Assembly: GCA_964608095.1 (NCBI GenBank)
Contig: CAZSMK010000121.1
Span: 1-56,343, forward strand
Length of the DNA: 56,343 bases
DNA from: CAZSMK01 sp964608095
Lineage (GTDB): Bacteria; Sumerlaeota; Sumerlaeia; MWCT01; JAGHBZ01
Reading direction: 5' to 3'
Position 1 is the first letter of the stretch. Every line of letters begins with the position of its first letter. Shown here piece after piece: positions 52,712-56,343 of this stretch. A model generated the notes under the pieces. The model was not told where the DNA came from. It worked only from the letters and a program-made list of their open reading frames with translations, and ran no database searches. The translations under genes and the position numbers were made by a program.

Positions 52712-52747
52712 CTGTCCAACCCGACCAATCCGTCCAATCCGTCGGAT
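52712..52747. repeat. degenerate 9-bp tandem repeat in a 319-bp noncoding gap
   Basis: Four 9-bp units CTGTCCAAC-CCGACCAAT-CCGTCCAAT-CCGTCGGAT. A short reverse-strand frame over it reads TDWTDWSGWTD, a by-product of the repeat. The rest of 52586-52904 has no recognisable gene, tRNA or terminator. Confidence 0.75.
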
Positions 52748-52904
52748 GCAAAAGCCGAGAAAAGACAATTCGCTGAAAAAGATTCCCTTGAAGCGAAGAA
52801 AAAGCTGAAAAGAAGTGCAAACTTTAAGGTTCGACCCAGAAAATTATCGAAGACGCGCCGCAGGCGCGTTGCGGATTACGGATGAGTAGTTTTTCGTTAT
52901 CCGG

Positions 52905-53567
52905 TTACTTTGCCGATAAGGCATCAATGATTGCGTTACCGAACTCTTCAGCGCTGGTCGGTCCGTTCGCGGTGATGATCTTTCCGTCGACCTCAACCGC
53001 AGAAGCCGTATAGGTGCATCCCTCGCTGGTGATTTTTCCCTGTTCGCTATGCCATACGGTCGCCTTTTTATCCTTCAGCACGCCGGCTCTTGCAAGAGTG
53101 ACCGGCGCAATACATATCGCGGCGAGCACTTTATCCTGAGCCACGGTTTCGTTAGCGATCTGGTGAGCGGTTGCATCATCCCAGAACTCGGACGCGCCAG
53201 TTCCGCCGACAAAGACCACGGCATCGTAAGCGCTGACGTCGATGTCTTTCAACTGCTTGTCTATCATTACCTTTGCGCCTAACATGCCAGCCGCTGCACC
53301 GAGCGAGGACGACGCTATAGTAATTTCTGCACCCGCGTTCTCGAGAATCTCTCGCGGTTTCAAGAACTCCTCGTCCCTGAAATTGTTGCGGGCAATAATC
53401 ATGGCTATATTCTTACCGATCAGCGGTTTCATTTTCATCGCCTCCTCCATTGCGGAAAATTCACTCTCCTGCTGTTCGGGGGGAGTGACTTGTCCCTGCT
53501 GCTCGCCACATCCTGAAACCAGCACGACGAGAGCGAGAAAGATAAGAAGTCTGGATAGTATGTTCAT
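52905..53567 (-). CDS. DJ-1/PfpI-family lipoprotein
   Basis: 220 residues. A lipobox VSGC (Cys20) marks a secreted lipoprotein. A Gln/Glu-rich linker follows, then the DJ-1/PfpI domain from about residue 47: IAMIIARNNFRDEEFLKPRE, VVFVGGTGASEF and the nucleophile in AAICIAPVTLARAG (Cys152). Family members are often intracellular, acting as glyoxalases/deglycases, chaperones or proteases; here the protein is anchored in the envelope. GGAGGTG lies six bases before ATG 53567. It stands alone, so its substrate is unknown. Confidence 0.87.
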   Translation of the reverse strand: MNILSRLLIFLALVVLVSGCGEQQGQVTPPEQQESEFSAMEEAMKMKPLIGKNIAMIIARNNFRDEEFLKPREILENAGAEITIASSSLGAAAGMLGAKVMIDKQLKDIDVSAYDAVVFVGGTGASEFWDDATAHQIANETVAQDKVLAAICIAPVTLARAGVLKDKKATVWHSEQGKITSEGCTYTASAVEVDGKIITANGPTSAEEFGNAIIDALSAK

Positions 53568-53696
53568 TTTATCCACCTCCCTGAATCTAATTCAGTCGGG
53601 CTTAATCGCACGATACGTGTAAATAATATGCTATTCATTTATTTAATGCAAGGAATTCAGTTACATAACGCTCTACAATAATTTCGCTTTATAACT

Positions 53697-53738
53697 CGTA
53701 GTCGTATTCATGCGCGTAGTCATGATCGTGATCGGACG
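53697..53738 (+). repeat. hexamer array of the CGTANT type
   Basis: Seven consecutive hexamers, CGTAGT CGTATT CATGCG CGTAGT CATGAT CGTGAT CGGACG, make a degenerate 6-bp repeat of 42 bp in a 388-bp noncoding stretch (53568-53955). A plus-strand frame of 83 codons over this stretch (53710-53961) looks like repeat by-product. Confidence 0.7.
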
Positions 53739-53824
53739 TTTTCTCATGGATAGCAGAAACCAAAGGTCTTCGGGATTAGAAGATTTACTCATTCACCACG
53801 TCGCATCTGCGATCCCAGTTTTCT

Positions 53825-53866
53825 CGCACTCGTACGCGCACTCGCTGTCGCGGTCGTATTCGTACT
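53825..53866 (+). repeat. second hexamer array of the CGNNNT type
   Basis: CGCACT CGTACG CGCACT CGCTGT CGCGGT CGTATT CGTACT, seven units, 87 bp after the first array and in the same orientation. Both lie between the DJ-1 lipoprotein and the rhomboid gene. Confidence 0.7.
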
Positions 53867-53955
53867 GGGGTCAGACCCGCTTTCGTTACAAACCCCCAAA
53901 GAGGCAGGGTCAGCCCCCGCCGCAGAGCCAAAAGATACACATCCGCCACGGCGCG

Positions 53956-55446
53956 TTATAACTGCCGCAACAGGTCGCGCGCGGCGCCGTTCCATTCATG
54001 CTCCGGAAATTCGTCGATGTACTGTTGAAAATAACCTCGTGCCGAGTTCGGGTCGTTATAAATTTCGTATTCGAGTTTAGCCATCTTGAAAAGTGCAAGC
54101 GCCCTGCACGTTGTTTTGTCCTTATAGTTATCAATAATAAAGCGCAAAAGTTCGGCGCATTCCGCGCTTTTATGTTGTGCCGCACATGCCATTGCCACTC
54201 GATACGCAACGTCGGGATTGTCGAACCGAGCCGAGGGAAACAATTCCCTCAATTCCTCGTACAGAGCCGGAAGCGAGCTGCGGTCGCCCAAATTCGCGGT
54301 ACGCTCTATCATGGATAACATTTCACTACGTGCCTTTTCTTCGTCGCCTGTTTTGAGATATACCTGGCAGAGACCGCGATGTGCATCGCGATTGTTCGGA
54401 CTTTGTCTCAGGATAGTCTGACAATACTCCCTGGCGTTCTCGACTTCACCCCTCCCGAGCATTCTCACCACGCTTTCATAGATAGGACTTGTCGCCTGGG
54501 GTTCACTGTAATAGACGGTCTCGAGTTCCGACGGCGGTGGTTCTTTTTCGGTTCGGGGCGACAAGCCCAGCCAAAAGGCAAAGAGCGCCCCGATGACTAC
54601 ACCGCCCACGTGTACCCAGTAAGCAACGCCTAAATTTATATTGAGATCATGGGTGACCAGCGCCCAGAAAAGCTGCACCACAAACCACAACGTGACCATA
54701 ACCCACGCGGGCGCTCTAAAAGTACCCACATAGGGTCTCAAGATTAAGATAACGGCATAAAACATATTTACTTTTTCACGAGCATAGCACACGGCGAAGG
54801 CACCCATGAGACCGGCAATGGCTCCTGATGCGCCAATGCACGGTTCTGTACTCTGGGGATAGACCATGAGGTGGACATAATTAGCCAGCATCCCGCCGAG
54901 CAGAAAAAAACCGAGATATTTGAACCGTCCCCATGCGTCCTCGAGTGCGGTGCCTGTCAGATACAGAAACCACATATTGAAAAGGAGATGAAAAATACCG
55001 CCATGCAGAAAGATGGAAGTAACAAAACCGAAGGAGGGAAAGTCTGCAGGGACGAAACCCCATTTCGCTACAAAAGTATGGTCTTTCAGATATTCATACT
55101 CGCTGTAGAGTTCAAGCCATCCTTCGAATTGATCGGGATTTTTGGTTGCACGCCGATGAAAATAATCAATTGCCTGCTCCGTGCTTTTGTCATGAAGTTC
55201 AACCATAGTAAAAATTGTACCGGTCGGTTCACCTTCGGTTGTGTCGGCTATGGAGCTGTGTAACGCACCAAGGGATAAAAGACGTTCTGTAAGTTCCTTT
55301 AACTGCTTTTCCTCACGATGCATGGTCAGGTAGGTGGGGATAAAGATAACCGTCATCAGGATGACAAGCCCGAACGTTGCCTTCGGGACTCTTCGTAAAG
55401 AGACCTCATGACCTATGGGTACGAAAACAAGCATAAGCCTCTTCAT
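53956..55446 (-). CDS. rhomboid-family intramembrane protease fused to TPR repeats
   Basis: 496 residues. The first membrane helix is near residues 24-42. A soluble stretch of about 95 residues follows before the rhomboid core, an unusually long insertion. The core has HGGIFHLLFNMWFLYLTG, the serine of CIGASGAIAGLMGAFA (Ser207) and the histidine of YWVHVGGVVIGALFA (His279), the catalytic dyad. Residues ~325-496 have TPR-like repeats (SPNNRDAHRGLCQVYLKTGD and two more). It cleaves membrane proteins within the membrane; the TPRs probably bind a partner. The ATG 55446 start has a poor ribosome-binding site. Confidence 0.87.
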   Translation of the reverse strand: MKRLMLVFVPIGHEVSLRRVPKATFGLVILMTVIFIPTYLTMHREEKQLKELTERLLSLGALHSSIADTTEGEPTGTIFTMVELHDKSTEQAIDYFHRRATKNPDQFEGWLELYSEYEYLKDHTFVAKWGFVPADFPSFGFVTSIFLHGGIFHLLFNMWFLYLTGTALEDAWGRFKYLGFFLLGGMLANYVHLMVYPQSTEPCIGASGAIAGLMGAFAVCYAREKVNMFYAVILILRPYVGTFRAPAWVMVTLWFVVQLFWALVTHDLNINLGVAYWVHVGGVVIGALFAFWLGLSPRTEKEPPPSELETVYYSEPQATSPIYESVVRMLGRGEVENAREYCQTILRQSPNNRDAHRGLCQVYLKTGDEEKARSEMLSMIERTANLGDRSSLPALYEELRELFPSARFDNPDVAYRVAMACAAQHKSAECAELLRFIIDNYKDKTTCRALALFKMAKLEYEIYNDPNSARGYFQQYIDEFPEHEWNGAARDLLRQL

Positions 55447-55637
55447 CTACCATCAGTTCTGTACTTGAACGGAAGATAAAGCGCGACATGTACTATTTCC
55501 AGATCAAGTATGCACATAATAATAAGAGCGAAAACTATAATGTCGAGATTTATTTTTTGAAAATGCGTAGAAATAAGTGAATGAAGAAAATATTTCTTTT
55601 GCCAAAAAAGTCTCAAAAGGCGGAAAAACAATCGTTA

Positions 55638-56343
55638 TCAGGGTTTCCGGTGGAAAACAACGTAACCGTCTTGCTTTATAACCGTCTCGAAGGGCGGATT
55701 CGTAAGTGTCTCGAGCACTTCAGTCTGTTGAAGCGGAGTAAGATCGAGAGGAATTTGTTTTCGGTCGATAATGGCATACTCAATATTGTGAAGGTTTTCG
55801 GGCCAGAGGGGTAGCAGGACTTTTCGGTTCGGCACCTGACAGTAGATTTGGTATTGAGCAGCCACTGCTGGGTCCGGCGGAATGTGTTCGCGTATTAACC
55901 GCCGTCCTAACCTGTGATGTTCCGTGACCTTGAACGGACGATGCTTGAACGTATCCGTTCGGGTAGGTGACAGGTAAGATATTGCGCTTACGACGATGAG
56001 GAGAGCGACAAAAACCGGTCGGCTTTTACGCCATTTTGCAGTCACGGCTGCTACACCCTCGACCGAAGAGAGGAATAAAAACGGGACAAACGGATAGGAA
56101 TAATAATACAGAAGGCGATACATGGCTTCGAAATCCGAGACAAACATAATAAGTGCGGGCGGGAGTATAAGCCATAGACTGCGGGGATGGAACAATGGGA
56201 GGAATCCGAGCCAGGCAAAGAGCATATAAAACGCCGGACGCGTAAGAATGCGTTTGGCGACCTGCACAGGATGTGTGAGAACGTTGAAGAAAATGCTCCG
56301 CCACGACGAGCCGAACGAGGCGTATCGTTCGATATAAGGGGTA
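55638..56343 (-). CDS. DUF2079-like polytopic membrane protein, C-terminal part, cut by window end
   Basis: Only the last ~235 residues are present. The frame stays open to the window edge, so the true start lies beyond 56343; the upstream reading TPYIERYASFGSSWRSIFFN is a DUF2079-type motif. Two or three hydrophobic segments (MLFAWLGFLPLFHPRSLWLI and a segment near VFVALLIVVSAISYL) are followed by a soluble periplasmic-type C-terminal part with HIPPDPAVAAQYQIYCQVPN. A GTG at 56267 is internal. DUF2079 proteins resemble glycosyl/PMT-type membrane transferases, but activity is unproven. The gap 55447-55637 shows no gene. Confidence 0.75.
   Translation of the reverse strand, partial: TPYIERYASFGSSWRSIFFNVLTHPVQVAKRILTRPAFYMLFAWLGFLPLFHPRSLWLILPPALIMFVSDFEAMYRLLYYYSYPFVPFLFLSSVEGVAAVTAKWRKSRPVFVALLIVVSAISYLSPTRTDTFKHRPFKVTEHHRLGRRLIREHIPPDPAVAAQYQIYCQVPNRKVLLPLWPENLHNIEYAIIDRKQIPLDLTPLQQTEVLETLTNPPFETVIKQDGYVVFHRKP

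Noticed and set aside
52629..52820. 63-codon minus-strand frame with TDWTDWSGWTD
   Set aside because: The peptide repeat is a translation of the 9-bp DNA repeat.
53710..53961. 83-codon plus-strand frame between DJ-1 and rhomboid genes
   Set aside because: It is made from the hexamer arrays and has no ribosome-binding site.

Overview
The window looks like a chromosomal segment of a Gram-negative (diderm) bacterium with moderate G+C. The diderm evidence is an LptF/LptG-family permease, a TolC-like outer-membrane protein, two secretin-type proteins, several lipoproteins with clear lipoboxes and a periplasmic-type amidase. The mixture of features (rpsF-ssb-rpsR-DUF2232-rplI block, YwlE-rpiB-glyA block, RNase Y, PyrR-linked pyr genes, GH172/DUF2961 protein, tandem secretin-like proteins) fits an uncultured candidate phylum around the PVC/FCB/deltaproteobacterial grade better than a classical proteobacterium. 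I cannot assign a lineage from the sequence alone. No phage, transposase, plasmid or CRISPR genes were found.

Layout. 1-470: a 40-bp tandem repeat with REP-like hairpins at the window edge, then a promoter and tRNA-Gln(UUG). 587-7585: translation and nucleotide block on the plus strand: prs, rplY(ctc), pth, rpsF, ssb, rpsR, a DUF2232 membrane protein, rplI, then a B12-binding radical SAM protein. 7648-13511: glycan-assembly cluster (GT4 on the minus strand; AsnB-type amidotransferase and two GT4 enzymes on the plus strand). 13769-16058: a small lipoprotein with a strong terminator, an FmdB-type zinc ribbon and a GH172-type hydrolase. 16273-22553: LptF/G permease, YwlE-like phosphatase with a histone-H1-like tail, rpiB, glyA, dCMP deaminase, sugar nucleotidyltransferase, metK. 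22576-27168: an unknown exported protein, a LysM lipoprotein, purB and a TolC-like protein.

27419-39715 is mostly minus strand: a lipoprotein followed by two paralogous secretin-like proteins ending at an intrinsic terminator, then hemA, a Nudix/DUF4384-PEGA pair, uvrB, a DUF503 protein, a receiver-domain protein lacking the phospho-acceptor Asp, and a PfkB-family sugar kinase. 39934-52585 is plus strand: murJ, a BadF/NagK-type kinase, an Nfu-type Fe-S scaffold domain, a cold-shock protein with a long leader, a candidate structured RNA, rny with a perfect-palindrome terminator, a uroporphyrinogen-decarboxylase-like protein, an Amidase_3 cell-wall hydrolase, pyrR-pyrB-pyrC and mdh. 52905-56343 is minus strand: a lipoprotein form of the DJ-1/PfpI family, a rhomboid protease fused to TPR repeats, and the C-terminal part of a DUF2079-type membrane protein that runs off the window.

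Most genes are housekeeping. The least explained parts are the lipoprotein-secretin-secretin operon, the lysine-rich phosphatase fusion, the Asp-to-Ser receiver, the structured stretch upstream of rny, and several intergenic short-repeat arrays (40-bp REP-like, hexamer CGNNNT arrays, a 9-mer array).
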